Shown: positions 33,575 to 47,707, counted from the stretch's first letter. The stretch: 64,000 bases of DNA from Haliclystus octoradiatus (GCA_916610825.1 OU744450.1:2378078-2442077), one strand, 5' to 3'. Numbers and translations: made by a program. The notes: generated by a model from the letters alone, not told the origin.

Positions 33575-36500
33575 CTAGCTATGAGTGTAGTCCATAATGG
33601 ACCTTCTATGATAAAACTTTCAGATCACTTATAATTAAACAATTGACTAAGCTTTCTATCGCTGTATAATACGGAGTATGAACTCTGGAGGAGAACATGA
33701 GAGACAATATGCATTGAAACGATGTAGCATTAATCAATACATCTTAATCATTCCTTTAATAAAAGTTTAATTTATTTCACATCAATTGAGTCGATTGAAA
33801 TGTATAATTTAACGTAGCTATATCTACATAGAAAAACAATATTTTATGTGCTGAAAGGAGGCCAGAACACATTAATTATTATAAATTACAAATACTCAGT
33901 CAAATTTCGAAATCTGAAACTATCCATAAAAAATCACTACAAATCCGATCCGATCCGAAGATCTAAAATATTAACCCGAATCTGACCCGATACGATCGGA
34001 TCGCGTTCGGTTCGGATTCATAAATCTTTATTGCAATATATACAACACTAATGTGGTGTTCACAAAATAACGCCGCCGTCAAAGTGTGGCCAGTGAAACT
34101 CGTGGCATTGCATGCGATAGATTCAATATTAAATTAATTTAGCTTAAACAAGACACATGGTCCACTGATTTCTGTTATTAACATGATCAAACGATATCTT
34201 TTGTTAATTAAAAATGATTTACTGCTTCATATTAAAAAAAAAGAAAAATCGTTGATAAAAGGTTTCCGAACGGCGGATTTGAACTGACGACCCTGAAATT
34301 ATTATACCAGAGCACTAACCAATTAGCCACTGCGTTACTTACTGACATAAGCGCTTTGACTGAGCTTATCAACAAACCTACTGCTTCGACAACGTATTAT
34401 TGAACAAGGCCGACCCACGCGCGTGTATTGAATTTCAAATTATATATATAATCTGAAAATATTATGATATGATACTATATGAGCCTATATTTTTGATCTT
34501 TGCAATCTCAGCAAGTATGCCTGTGATTTTCATGGCAGTCTATCAAAATACTAAGAGTTCGTTGAAAATAAAATTTTATAAGTAAAAAAAAGATCTGAAA
34601 AATTGGTCTGATAGGGGTTCTTGTTATCAAATTTTCCAGAATAATAGCATCAACATTCTTTTAAAAGGAAATAAAATTCTATAATAAATCGCTATACTAA
34701 TTCGATATTGATATTATGTTACATCTTGTTGTTAATATTTCTACGCGCTATTTATAATACATTACAGATGTCGAATGAAAGGAAAGATGATTATGAATAA
34801 ATTAATTATTTTGATAGGAAAACGAAAACAACTCATTTTGCCAGATTCGTGATATGCATATTTATTCAGAATTTATTGAAACGTACGCGATGGTTTATAG
34901 AGTTGAAATGTTTAGTGCAGCTTCAAAGATATATAATACCACAGCCGATGGTAATATTTAAATGCTCATGTTATGATGTCTGACGAAAAGGATAATTTAC
35001 TATGTAGAAAATGAATCTACTTTACCATGCATTTGATCACGATATGAAATGATCATTTTTGTCAGAATTATTTCGAATAAAAGACAATCTTTATTTTATT
35101 CTTATCGGGCGTACATTCTCCTTCGATAAAATATGGTTGTTAACTTATTATTGATTGGTGTATTAACTCAGAGAACCCGCTATTATGTATTTAAATGTTG
35201 TTCGGAGATTATGCCGCTCGTATAGTTTTTATTTGGATCTCATTTGGAAAATGGTAAGTTGTATTTTAATAAATATTGTTTGCTATGATCGATTATTTCA
35301 TGCAACCTTTTCGCTTTTTATTTTTGTAACACAAGGTTTGTTACACTCATCCAAACTGTATTAACTATTTAAAAGTGTTTTTAAATTATGTTTTTGTGCT
35401 TTTAAATTCAAAGCAAAATTTTTGAACGCTGAAAATATTATAATTATTATTGTTTATCACAAATCATACGCTCAATTCAATTTAACTTTGTTAAATTTGA
35501 TATACCTGAAATTAACTTTATTAAATGTTGATCAACGATAATAACAAGACACCGCTATTTTTATTCTCAAAACTGTAGTAACATACTGTGTCTTATTCGT
35601 ATAGCAAGTCAACAAAATGAAATTTTAATTTTAATCGATGCCTATAATTCCTTCGTTAATTATGGAAGCAAAATCTGAAAATAAAAGCCTGCCTGCTCAA
35701 AACCAAATGATTCATGTTTTTATATTAAATAATAAATTATAGAAATACTTTTGTGCAATGCCTTGATTGATTCTAAACTCTGTAATTTTAGACTGTAGAC
35801 AGATAATCTATTCGAACTTTGAATATTTTTCGAATTAGTCGAACGCCAACGTCATTTTGAAAATTCTTGCAAGTTAATTTGTTTTTATGCCCCGCGATAG
35901 ATTGTTCATTTCAAAACAGATTGTTTGCTCAGTGTTCTCACAAATTATATATCAAAATAGCCTTTTTAAAAGTGAAATGTTTTATATCTCGATTTTGATA
36001 AAAGTAATGAACGGCATTTTGTTTCATTAATAAATTAAATTAAGACCTAAAGTCTCTTGAATTTTCATAGCGTTTGTGCCGCGCTATATGTATTGATGAT
36101 ATCAACACTACATGAAATAGGTCTACGTTTCTTTGATTTCAAAAAAATATTTTGTTTGACCTAGTTATACTGGTAATTCAATGTAATTCAGTATTTCGTA
36201 TTGTTTTAATTATCATAAAACTGATTCATTTTCAAGTTTCACTTGCTCAAACAATTTACACGCAGCTTTTAAATTCAAAGCAAAATATTTTTGTTCTGGG
36301 GATTTCAATTTGAATTCGATTTGGCTGCCCGCTAGATTATCGACCTATGAAATTTTTCAAAATCTCTGAATTTTTTAATGCAAGGATATCAAATAAATTA
36401 TCAGATGAAGTATATTATTTTAAAACAACGTCATAGACCCATACTTTTCATACAACAAATTTGTTACTGTACACGGTTATCTCGACACAAATGTTTGCAT

Positions 36501-36606
36501 AATTTCCCGACTACGGATTATCCGTATTATATCGCCAGTAAGACGTACATAAGTCGCGGACAGACACAGAAATATCGAAATATAGAAATATAGAAATATT
36601 GTGATA
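33575..36606 (-). mobile_element. Array unit 1, 3.03-kb Helitron-like non-coding element
   Basis: The plus-strand start is CTAGCTATGAGTGT and the hairpin GTCCATAATGGAC; the end is ACATAAGTCGCGGACAGAC and AAATATTGTGATA. Read on the minus strand, the 3' end is hairpin, 11 bases, CTAG, then T, as in rolling-circle Helitrons. The unit has no ORF longer than 71 codons. It holds a tRNA-like stretch (34262-34340), a GATCCG-rich inverted block (about 33945-34020) and a promoter-like segment ending in AAAATGGTAAGT (35250-35261). It is nearly identical to unit 2. Confidence 0.85.
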
Positions 36607-39600
36607 CTAGCTATGAGTGTAGTCCATAATGGACCTTCTATGATAAAACTTTCAGATCACTTATAATTAAACAATTGACTAAGCTTTCTATCGCTGTATA
36701 ATACGGAGTATGAACTCTGGAGGAGAACATGAGAGACAATATGCATTGAAACGATGTAGCATTAATCAATACATCTTAATCATTCCTTTAATAAAAGTTT
36801 AATTTATTTCACATCAATTGAGTCGATTGAAATGTATAATTTAACGTAGCTATATCTACATAGAAAAACAATATTTTATGTGCTGAAAGGAGGCCAGAAC
36901 ACATTAATTATTATAAATTACAAATACTCAGTCAAATTTCGAAATCTGAAACTATCCATAAAAAATCACTACAAATCCGATCCGATCCGAAGATCTAAAA
37001 TATTAACCCGAATCTGACCCGATACGATCGGATCGCGTTCGGTTCGGATTCATAAATCTTTATTGCAATATATACAACACTAATGTGGTGTTCACAAAAT
37101 AACGCCGCCGTCAAAGTGTGGCCAGTGAAACTCGTGGCATTGCATGCGATAGATTCAATATTAAATTAATTTAGCTTAAACAAGACACATGGTCCACTGA
37201 TTTCTGTTATTAACATGATCAAACGATATCTTTTGTTAATTAAAAATGATTTACTGCTTCATATTAAAAAAAAAGAAAAATCGTTGATAAAAGGTTTCCG
37301 AACGGCGGATTTGAACTGACGACCCTGAAATTATTATACCAGAGCACTAACCAATTAGCCACTGCGTTACTTGCTGACATAAGCGCTTTGACTGACCTTA
37401 TCAACAAACCTACTGCTTCGACAACGTATTATTGAACAAGGCCGACCCACGCGCGTGTATTGAATTTCAAATTATATATATAATCTGAAAATATTATGAT
37501 ATGATACTATATGAGCCTATATTTTTGATCTTTGCAATCTCAGCAAGTATGCCTGTGATTTTCATGGCAGTCTATCAAAATACTAAGAGTTCGTTGAAAA
37601 TAAAATTTTATAAGTAAAAAAAAGATCTGAAAAATTGGTCTGATAGGGGTTCTTGTTATCAAATTTTCCAGAATAATAGCATCAACATTCTTTTAAAAGG
37701 AAATAAAATTCTATAATAAATCGCTATACTAATTCGATATTGATATTATGTTACATCTTGTCGTCAATATTTCTACGCGCTATTTATAACATTACAGATG
37801 TCGAATGAAAGGAAAGATGATTATGAATAAATTAATTATTTTGATAGGAAAACGAAAACAACTCATTTTGCCAGATTCGTGATATGCATATTTATTCAGA
37901 ATTTATTGAAACGTACGCGATGGTTTATAGAGTTGAAATGTTTAGTGCAGCTTCAAAGATATATAATACCACAGCCGATGGTAATATTTAAATGCTCATG
38001 TTATGATGTCTGACGAAAAGGATAATTTACTATGTAGAAAATGAATCTACTTTACCATGCATTTGATCACGATATGAAATGATCATTTTTGTCAGAATTA
38101 TTTCGAATAAAAGACAATCTTTATTTTATTCTTATCGGGCGTACATTCTCCTTCGATAAAATATGGTTGTTAACTTATTATTGATTGGTGTATTAACTCA
38201 GAGAACCCGCTATTATGTATTTAAATGTTGTTCGGAGATTATGCCGCTCGTATAGTTTTTATTTGGATCTCATTTGGAAAATGGTAAGTTGTATTTTAAT
38301 AAATATTGTTTGCTATGATCGATTATTTCATGCAACCTTTTCGCTTTTTATTTTTGTAACACAAGGTTTGTTACACTCATCCAAACTGTATTAACTATTT
38401 AAAAGTGTTTTTAAATTATGTTTTTGTGCTTTTAAATTCAAAGCAAAATTTTTGAACGCTGAAAATATTATAATTATTATTGTTTATCACAAATCATACG
38501 CTCAATTCAATTTAACTTTGTTAAATTTGATATACCTGAAATTAACTTTATTAAATGTTGATCAACGATAATAACAAGACACCGCTATTTTTATTCTCAA
38601 AACTGTAGTAACATACTGTGTCTTATTCGTATAGCAAGTCAACAAAATGAAATTTTAATTTTAATCGATGCCTATAATTCCTTCGTTAATTATGGAAGCA
38701 AAATCTGAAAATAAAAGCCTGCCTGCTCAAAACCAAATGATTCATGTTTTTATATTAAATAATAAATTATAGAAATACTTTTGTGCAATGCCTTGATTGA
38801 TTCTAAACTCTGTAATTTTAGACTGTAGACAGATAATCTATTCGAACTTTGAATATTTTTCGAATTAGTCGAACGCCAACGTCATTTTGAAAATTCTTGC
38901 AAGTTAATTTGTTTTTATGCCCCGCGATAGATTGTTCATTTCAAAACAGATTGTTTGCTCAGTGTTCTCACAAATTATATATCAAAATAGCCTTTTTAAA
39001 AGTGAAATGTTTTATATCTCGATTTTGATAAAAGTAATGAACGGCATTTTGTTTCATTAATAAATTAAATTAAGACCTAAAGTCTCTTTAATTTTCATAG
39101 CGTTTGTGCCGCGCTATATGTATTGATGATATCAACACTACATGAAATAGGTCTACGTTTCTTTGATTTCAAAAAAATATTTTGTTTGACCTAGTTATAC
39201 TGGTAATTCAATGTAATTCAGTATTTCGTATTGTTTTAATTATCATAAAACTGATTCATTTTCAAGTTTCACTTGCTCAAACAATTTACACGCAGCTTTT
39301 AAATTCAAAGCAAAATATTTTTGTTCTGGGGATTTCAATTTGAATTCGATTTGGCTGCCCGCTAGATTATCGACCTATGAAATTTTTCAAAATCTCTGAA
39401 TTTTTTAATGCAAGGATATCAAATAAATTATCAGATGAAGTATATTATTTTAAAACAACGCCATAGACCCATACTTTTCATACAACAAATTTGTTACTGT
39501 ACACGGTTATCTCGACACAAATGTTTGCATAATTTCCCGACAACGGATTATCCGTATTATATCGCCAGTAAGACGTACATAAGTCGCGGACAGACACAGA

Positions 39601-39696
39601 AATATCGAAATATAGAAATATAGAAATATTGTGATATATAAACAGACAGTATTATATAGAAATATTGTGATATATAAACAGACAGTATTATTAATA
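36607..39696 (-). mobile_element. Array unit 2, 3.09-kb Helitron-like element
   Basis: It follows unit 1 directly: the minus strand reads CTAG, TA, TCACAATATTTC across the joint. It is almost identical to unit 1 throughout. Its right end adds a doubled GTGATATATAAACAGACAGT segment (about 39630-39690) before unit 3. An internal tRNA-like stretch lies at about 37292-37370 and the promoter-like ATGGTAAGT at 38281-38289. Confidence 0.85.
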
Positions 39697-42600
39697 CTAG
39701 CAATGAGTGTTGGGTCCATTATGGACCTTCTATGATAAAAACTTTCAGATCACCTATAATTAAACAATTGACTAAGCTGACTATCGCTGTAAAATACGGA
39801 GTATGAACTCTGTAGTAGAACATCATGAGACACAATACGCATTGAAACGATGTAGCATTAATCAATACATCTTAATCATTCCTTTAATAAAAATTTAATT
39901 TATTTCACATCAATTGAGTCGATTGAAATGTATAATTTAACGTAGCTATATCTACATAGAAAAACTTTATTTTATGTGTTGAAAGGAAACCAGAACACAT
40001 TAATTATTATAAATTACAAATACTCAGTCAAATTTCGAAATCTGAAACTATCCATAAAAAATCACTTCAAATCCGATCAGATCCGAAGACCTAAATTATT
40101 AACCCGAATCTGACCCGACACGATCGGATCGCGTTCAGTTCGAATTCATAAATCTTTATTGCAATATATACAACACTAATGTGGTGTTCACAAAATAACG
40201 CCGTCAAGGTGTGGCCGGTCAAACTCGTGGCATTGCATGCAATATATTCAGTATTAAATTAATTTAGCTTCGACAAGACACATGGTCCACTAATTTCTGT
40301 TATTAACATGATCAAACGATATCTTTTGTTAATTAACAATGATTTACTGCTTCATATTAAAAAAAAAATCAGAAAAATCGTTGATAAAAACTGCCGAATG
40401 GCGGATTTGAACTTACGACCCTAATATTGTAATACCAGAGCATTAACCAATGAGCCAACCCCTCACTTACTGTTGTACGCGCCTTGACTGTACTAATCAA
40501 CAAACCTATTGCTTCGACAACGTATTACTGAACAAGGCGACAGCGCGTGTATTGATTTCAAACTATATATATAATCTGATAATATTATGATATGATAGTA
40601 TATGAGCCTATATATTTTTGATCTTTGCAATCTCAGCAAGTAGGCCTGTGATTTTCATGGCAGTCTATCAAAATACTAAGAGTTCGTTGAAAATAAAATT
40701 TTAAAAGTAAACAAAAGATGTGAAATGTTGACCTCATAGTGCTTCTTGTTATCAAATTTTCCAGACTAATAGCATCAACATTCTTTTAAAAGGAAATAAA
40801 ATTCTATAATAAATCGCTATACTAATTCGATATTGATATTATGTTACATCTTGTTGTCAATATTTCTACGCGCTATTTATAATACATTACAGATGTCGAA
40901 TGAAAGAAAAGATGATTATGAATAAATTAATTATTTTGATAGAAAAACGAAAACAACTCATTTTGCCAGATTCGTGATATGCATTTATTCAGAATTTATT
41001 GAAACTGACGCCATGGTTTATAGAGTGGAAATGTTTAGTGCAGCTTCAAAGATATAAAATACCACAGCCGATGGTAATATTTAAATGCTCATGTTATGAT
41101 GTCTGACGAAAAGGATGATTTACTATGTAGAAAATGAATCTACTTTACCATGCATTTGATCACGATATGAAATGATCATTTTTGTCAGAATTATTTCGAA
41201 TAAAAGACAATCTTTATTTTATTCTTATCGGGCGTACATTCTCCTTCGATAAAATATGGTTGTTAACTTATTATTGATTGGTGTATTAACTCAGAGAACC
41301 CGCTATTATGTATTTAAATGTTGTTCGGAGATTATGCCGCTCGTATAGTTTTTATTTGGATCTCATTTGGAAAATGGTAAGTTGTATTTTAATAAATATT
41401 GTTTGCTATGATCGATTATTTCATGCAACCTTTTCGCTTTTTATTTTTGTAACACAAGGTTTGTTACACTCATCCAAACTGTATTAACTATTTAAAAATG
41501 TTTTTAAATTATGTTTTTGTGCTTTTAAATTCAAAGCAAAATTTTTGAACGCTGAAAATATTATAATTATTATTATTTATCACAAATCATACGCTCAATT
41601 CAATTTAACTTTGTTGAATTTGATATACCTGAAAAAATTAACTTTATTAAATGTTGATCAACGATAATAACAAGACATCGCTATTTTTATTCTCGAAACT
41701 GTAGTAACATACTGTGTGTTATTCGTATAGCAAGTCAACAAAATGAAATTTTAATTTTAATCGATGCCTATAATTCCTTCGTTAATTATTGAAGCAAAAT
41801 CTGAAAATAAAAGCCTGCCTGCTCATAACCAAATGATTCATATTTTTATATTAAATAATAAATTATAGAAATACTTTTGTGCAATGCCTTGATTGATTCT
41901 AAACTCTGTAATTTTAGACTGTAGACAGATAATCTATTCGAACTTTGAATATTTTTCGAATTAGTCGAACGCCAACGTCATTTTGAAAATTCTTGCAAGT
42001 TAATTTGTTTTTATGCCCCGCGATAGATTGTTCATTTCAAAACAGATTGTTTGCTCAGTGTTCTCACAAATTATATATCAAAATAGCCTTTTTAAAAGTG
42101 AAATGTTTTATATCTCGATTTTGATAAAAGTAATGAACGGCATTTTGTTTCATTAATAAATTAAATTAAGACCTAAAGTCTCTTTAATTTTCATAGCGTT
42201 TGTGCCGCGCTATATGTATTGATGATATCAACACTACATGAAATAGGTCTACGTTTCTTTGATTTCAAAAAAATATTTTGTTTGACCTAGTTATACTGGT
42301 AATTCAATGTAATTCAGTATTTCGTATTGTTTTAATTATCATAAAACTGATTCATTTTCAAGTTTCACTTGCTCAAACAATTTACACGCAGCTTTTAAAT
42401 TCAAAGCAAAATATTTTTGTTCTGGGGATTTCAATTTGAATTCGATTTGGCTGCCCGCTAGATTATCGACCTATGAAATTTTTCAAAATCTCTGAATTTT
42501 TTAATGCAAGGATATCAAATAAATTATCAGATGAAGTATATTATTTTAAAACAACGCCATAGACCCATACTTTTCATACAACAAATTTGTTACTGTACAC

Positions 42601-42756
42601 GGTTATCTCGACACAAATGTTTGCATAATTTCCCGACAACGGATTATCCGTATTATATCGCCAGTAAGACGTACATAAGTCGCGGACAGACACAGAAATA
42701 TCGAAATATAGAAATATAGAAATATTGTGATATATAAACAGACAGTATTATTAATA
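39697..42756 (-). mobile_element. Array unit 3, 3.06-kb Helitron-like element (mosaic)
   Basis: It starts CTAGCAATGAGTGTTGGG with the longer hairpin GGTCCATTATGGACC. The first about 1.4 kb carry many differences from units 1 and 2 but match unit 4. The last 850 bases match unit 2. The tRNA-like stretch at about 40390-40465 has a different anticodon arm from units 1 and 2. The joint to unit 4 contains AAACAGACAGTATTATTAAT. Confidence 0.85.
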
Positions 42757-45700
42757 CTAGCAATGAGTGTTGGGTCCATTATGGACCTTCTATGATAAAA
42801 ACTTTCAGATCACCTATAATTAAACAATTGACTAAGCTGACTATCGCTGTAAAATACGGAGTATGAACTCTGTAGTAGAACATCATGAGACACAATACGC
42901 ATTGAAACGATGTAGCATTAATCAATACATCTTAATCATTCCTTTAATAAAAATTTAATTTATTTCACATCAATTGAGTCGATTGAAATGTATAATTTAA
43001 CGTAGCTATATCTACATAGAAAAACTTTATTTTATGTGTTGAAAGGAAACCAGAACACATTAATTATTATAAATTACAAATACTCAGTCAAATTTCGAAA
43101 TCTGAAACTATCCATAAAAAATCACTTCAAATCCGATCAGATCCGAAGACCTAAATTATTAACCCGAATCTGACCCGACACGATCGGATCGCGTTCAGTT
43201 CGAATTCATAAATCTTTATTGCAATATATACAACACTAATGTGGTGTTCACAAAATAACGCCGTCAAGGTGTGGCCGGTCAAACTCGTGGCATTGCATGC
43301 AATATATTCAGTATTAAATTAATTTAGCTTCGACAAGACACATGGTCCACTAATTTCTGTTATTAACATGATCAAACGATATCTTTTGTTAATTAACAAT
43401 GATTTACTGCTTCATATTAAAAAAAAAATCAGAAAAATCGTTGATAAAAACTGCCGAATGGCGGATTTGAACTTACGACCCTAATATTGTAATACCAGAG
43501 CATTAACCAATGAGCCAACCCCTCACTTACTGTTGTACGCGCCTTGACTGTACTAATCAACAAACCTATTGCTTCGACAACGTATTACTGAACAAGGCGA
43601 CAGCGCGTGTATTGATTTCAAACTATATATATAATCTGATAATATTATGATATGATAGTATATGAGCCTATATATTTTTGATCTTTGCAATCTCAGCAAG
43701 TAGGCCTGTGATTTTCATGGCAGTCTATCAAAATACTAAGAGTTCGTTGAAAATAAAATTTTAAAAGTAAACAAAAGATGTGAAATGTTGACCTCATAGT
43801 GCTTCTTGTTATCAAATTTTCCAGACTAATAGCATCAACATTCTTTTAAAAGGAAATAAAATTCTATAATAAATCGCTATACTAATTCGATATTGATATT
43901 ATGTTACATCTTGTTGTCAATATTTCTACGCGCTATTTATAATACATTACAGATGTCGAATGAAAGAAAAGATGATTATGAATAAATTAATTATTTTGAT
44001 AGAAAAACGAAAACAACTCATTTTGCCAGATTCGTGATATGCATTTATTCAGAATTTATTGAAACTGACGCCATGGTTTATAGAGTGGAAATGTTTAGTG
44101 CAGCTTCAAAGATATAAAATACCACAGCCGATGGTAATATTTAAATGCTCATGTTATGATGTCTGACGAAAAGGATAATTTACTATGTAGAAAATGAATC
44201 TACTTTACCATGCATTTGATCACGATATGAAATGATCATTTTTGTCAGAATTATTTCGAATAAAAGACAATCTTTATTTTATTCTTATCGGGCGTACATT
44301 CTCCTTCGATAAAATATGGTTGTTAACTTATTATTGATTGGTGTATTAACTCAGAGAACCCGCTATTATGTATTTAAATGTTGTTCGGAGATTATGCCGC
44401 TCGTATAGTTTTTATTTGGATCTCATTTGGAAAATGGTAAGTTGTATTTTAATAAATATTGTTTGCTATGATCGATTATTTCATGCAACCTTTTCGCTTT
44501 TTATTTTTGTAACACAAGGTTTGTTACACTCATCCAAACTGTATTAACTATTTAAAAATGTTTTTAAATTATGTTTTTGTGCTTTTAAATTCAAAGCAAA
44601 ATTTTTGAACGCTGAAAATATTATAATTATTATTATTTATCACAAATCATACGCTCAATTCAATTTAACTTTGTTGAATTTGATATACCTGAAAAAATTA
44701 ACTTTATTAAATGTTGATCAACGATAATAACAAGACATCGCTATTTTTATTCTCGAAACTGTAGTAACATACTGTGTGTTATTCGTATAGCAAGTCAACA
44801 AAATGAAATTTTAATTTTAATCGATGCCTATAATTCCTTCGTTAATTATTGAAGCAAAATCTGAAAATAAAAGCCTGCCTGCTCATAACCAAATGATTCA
44901 TATTTTTATATTCACTAATAAATTATAGAAATACTTTTGTGCAATGCCTTGATTAGTTCTAAACTCTTTAATTTTATACTGTAGACAGATAATCTATTCG
45001 AACTTTGAATATTTTTCGAATTGATCGAACGCCAACGTCATTTTGAAAATTCTTGAAAGTTAATTTGTTTTTATGCCCCGCGATAGATTATTCATTTCAA
45101 AACAGATTGTTTGCTCAGTGTTCTCACAAATTATATATCAAAATAGCCTTTTTAAAAGTGAAATGTTTTGTATCTCGATTTTGTGAAAAGTAATGAACGG
45201 CATTTTGTTTCATTTATAAATTAAAGACCTAAAGTCTCTTTAATTTTCATAGCGTTTGTGCAGCGCTATATGTATTGCTGATATCAACACTACATGAAAT
45301 AAGTCTACGTTTCTTTGATTTCAAAACATATTTTGTTTGGCCTATTTATACTGGTAATTCAATGTAATTCAGTATTTCGTATTGTTTTAATTATCATAAA
45401 ACTGATTCATTTTCAAGTTTCACTTGCTCAAACAATTTACACGCAGCTTTTAAATTCAAAGCAAAATATTTTTGTTCTGGGGATTTCAATTTGAATTCGA
45501 TTTGGCTGCCCGCTAGATTATCGACCTATGAAATTTTTCAAAATCTCTGAATTTTTTAATGCAAGGATATCAAATAAATTATCAGATGAAGTATATTATT
45601 TTAAAACAACGTCATAGACCCATACTTTTCATACAACAAATTTGTTACTGTACACGGTTATCTCGACACAAATGTTTGCATAATTTCCCGACAACGGATT

Positions 45701-45805
45701 ATCCGTATTATATCGCCAGTAAGACGTACATAAGTCGCGGACAGACACAGAAATATCGAAATATAGAAATATAGAAATATTGTGATATATAAACAGACAG
45801 TATTA
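42757..45805 (-). mobile_element. Array unit 4, 3.05-kb Helitron-like element (right edge of array)
   Basis: It is practically identical to unit 3 up to about 44905. The last 850 bases then diverge (for example TTCACTAATAAATT where unit 3 has TTAAATAATAAATT). It ends AAACAGACAGTATTATGTAT, after which the array sequence stops. The tRNA-like stretch is at about 43450-43525 and the promoter-like ATGGTAAGT at 44434-44442. Confidence 0.85.
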
Positions 45806-46064
45806 TGTATATAAGTGATAAGTAGATAGTTAATTATATAGACTAACCTTCTGATTTGTTAGCTGGCTTTGCATGACTCAAGCCAATTATAAATGCCACA
45901 ATGTGAAATAGGCAATAACTTTGCATGGCAGAGCTATAAATGAAAAGAAAATATTTCAACGCAAGGTTAGTATGGAAATAAATCATCATCATCAAGCTAG
46001 GATTTCTGTAAGCGATACTTCTATAGCTATTCGATTTACAGCTTAAATATATTATGTATATAAT

Positions 46065-46170
46065 AGTAGAGTCAAGTAACAGCAAAAATGTTGTGTCTTT
46101 CTTGACTCTTTTATTATTTACCGCTCTGCTATTTACAAGCATTGAGCACTGTACACCTGCTAATATTTTC
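46065..46170 (+). repeat. Diverged Penelope-like terminal repeat
   Basis: TGTGTCTTTCTTGACTC followed by TTATTTACCGCTCTGCTATT and ATTGAGCACTGTA parallels TGTGTGGTCTCTGACTCC, TTTACAGCTCTGCCATTT and ATTGAGCACTATA at 61030-61110. A similar decayed start is at window positions 1-75. Otherwise 45.8-47.7 kb holds AT-rich sequence in which I see no gene. Confidence 0.45.
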
Positions 46171-47707
46171 CCATTTTTATTAAATTTGAAACATATTATA
46201 TTATGTATAATATGGTTTTGCTTTATCAGCGCAATGAGTAATACATCAAAATTATATAAAAATTAAAGACAAAAGGAGTAAAATAGTAAAACAAACAAGG
46301 AAATGTAGAATGAAATAAAATCAAATAGAATCATATACAGTGTTGATTAAAAAAACTCTTTTAAGAGAATAAATTTACAGGAGGCATCTTGTGACGTTGA
46401 GAATCGAATAAATTGTCATATTTAATTTAATATAATATCGCAATCAAGGTCAACTTTTAATCTATTAAGATGTGTGAAGTTGAATCAAGTCTGTTTTTGA
46501 TCTGATTTTCAACATTAGCAAAAAGAATTAGACCTCCATGTTGATTGATGTACAAACTCCAATTACTACTTTACTGCATGAGTATTACCACACCATGCAG
46601 CCACAATCCCGGGAGAACAGGATATATATTTAAAATCTGTAGGGAAATCACAACCTTGTACCGATATATGTAGAGAATGTAAATAAAAAGAGCTGTAACA
46701 TATAAATATACATTTTAAATATTTAAATGCTACAATGCAATGTAATTTCAAAGTTGAATCTGGATATCAAAGTCAAGAAATCCTTGCAAGAATTCACGAA
46801 TGTTTGTCTGCTACTCCAGACAGTCTTACGCTTCAACTAAAATCAAGAAGAATGTGGAAGCATATTTTCTTCCCATGATTTTCTTCGTGTGTAAGTACAT
46901 TTTTTTCGTGGTGTATGCACATTTTTTCGAAATGATAGTCAGAGCAAAATCATTGACAATTTTACTTCTGTTGTCGTGAATTTGACTCTGCTCTAAGCGA
47001 AATAAAAAACTGAGATACTGCGCATTTGGCAGCAAGTTATAATTTGTAACTGTTCGATTGACCTTTACGAAAGAAATGAAATCTCGAAGAATAAATCAAC
47101 CAATATTTAACTAAGCGTAAAAATGATTGGAAGAAATATAGAAGTCATAAATCTAAAGATATAGTCGATATATAGATTTTCTATTTTCTAAGCACAAACA
47201 TGCTAGAAAAATGTTGATTACTTTCGAATGTTATGTATTGCTTTCTGCAATCGTAAACAATAGATGTAGAGATAATTTAAGTAGCTCTATATTCTAATTT
47301 ATTCCATCTGTTGTCTATTCGTTGATTATTTTCTTGTTCAAAATCTTACCAAATCGTCTGTTGATCATTTTATAATACAAAAATTAATCGTGTTGTAAAG
47401 CTCAAGTGCATTTTCATTAAACCGTGTAATTCCAATAACTCCATTAAACAAATTCCATATTTCATAAAATCTTTTATCATTCCTATATAAAGTAACCTAT
47501 ATTCATCCACACGTCTTTGAAAAGGTCTAAAATAAAACCATATAGATATATATATATATTGTTATAATTTTATTTTATTATATATTTTAATTATATATTT
47601 CTTACAAAATATAAAATAATTTTTTAAAGATCTCGATTTCGTGTTCATTGATCGCTCAATCGTTTCGACAGTGTTCGTTCGAAATCAATGACCCATGCTA
47701 TGAATTA

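Noticed and set aside
36378..36593. A 71-codon ORF repeated in all four array units with only synonymous differences
   Set aside because: Only two differences exist, so there is no power to infer selection. The ORF ends in AT-rich simple sequence, has no recognisable domain, and units this similar would share any ORF.
33575..45805. The tandem array as an assembly artefact
   Set aside because: The units differ by block-wise substitutions and by different joint sequences, which is not expected from duplicated contigs. Exact copy number still depends on the assembly.
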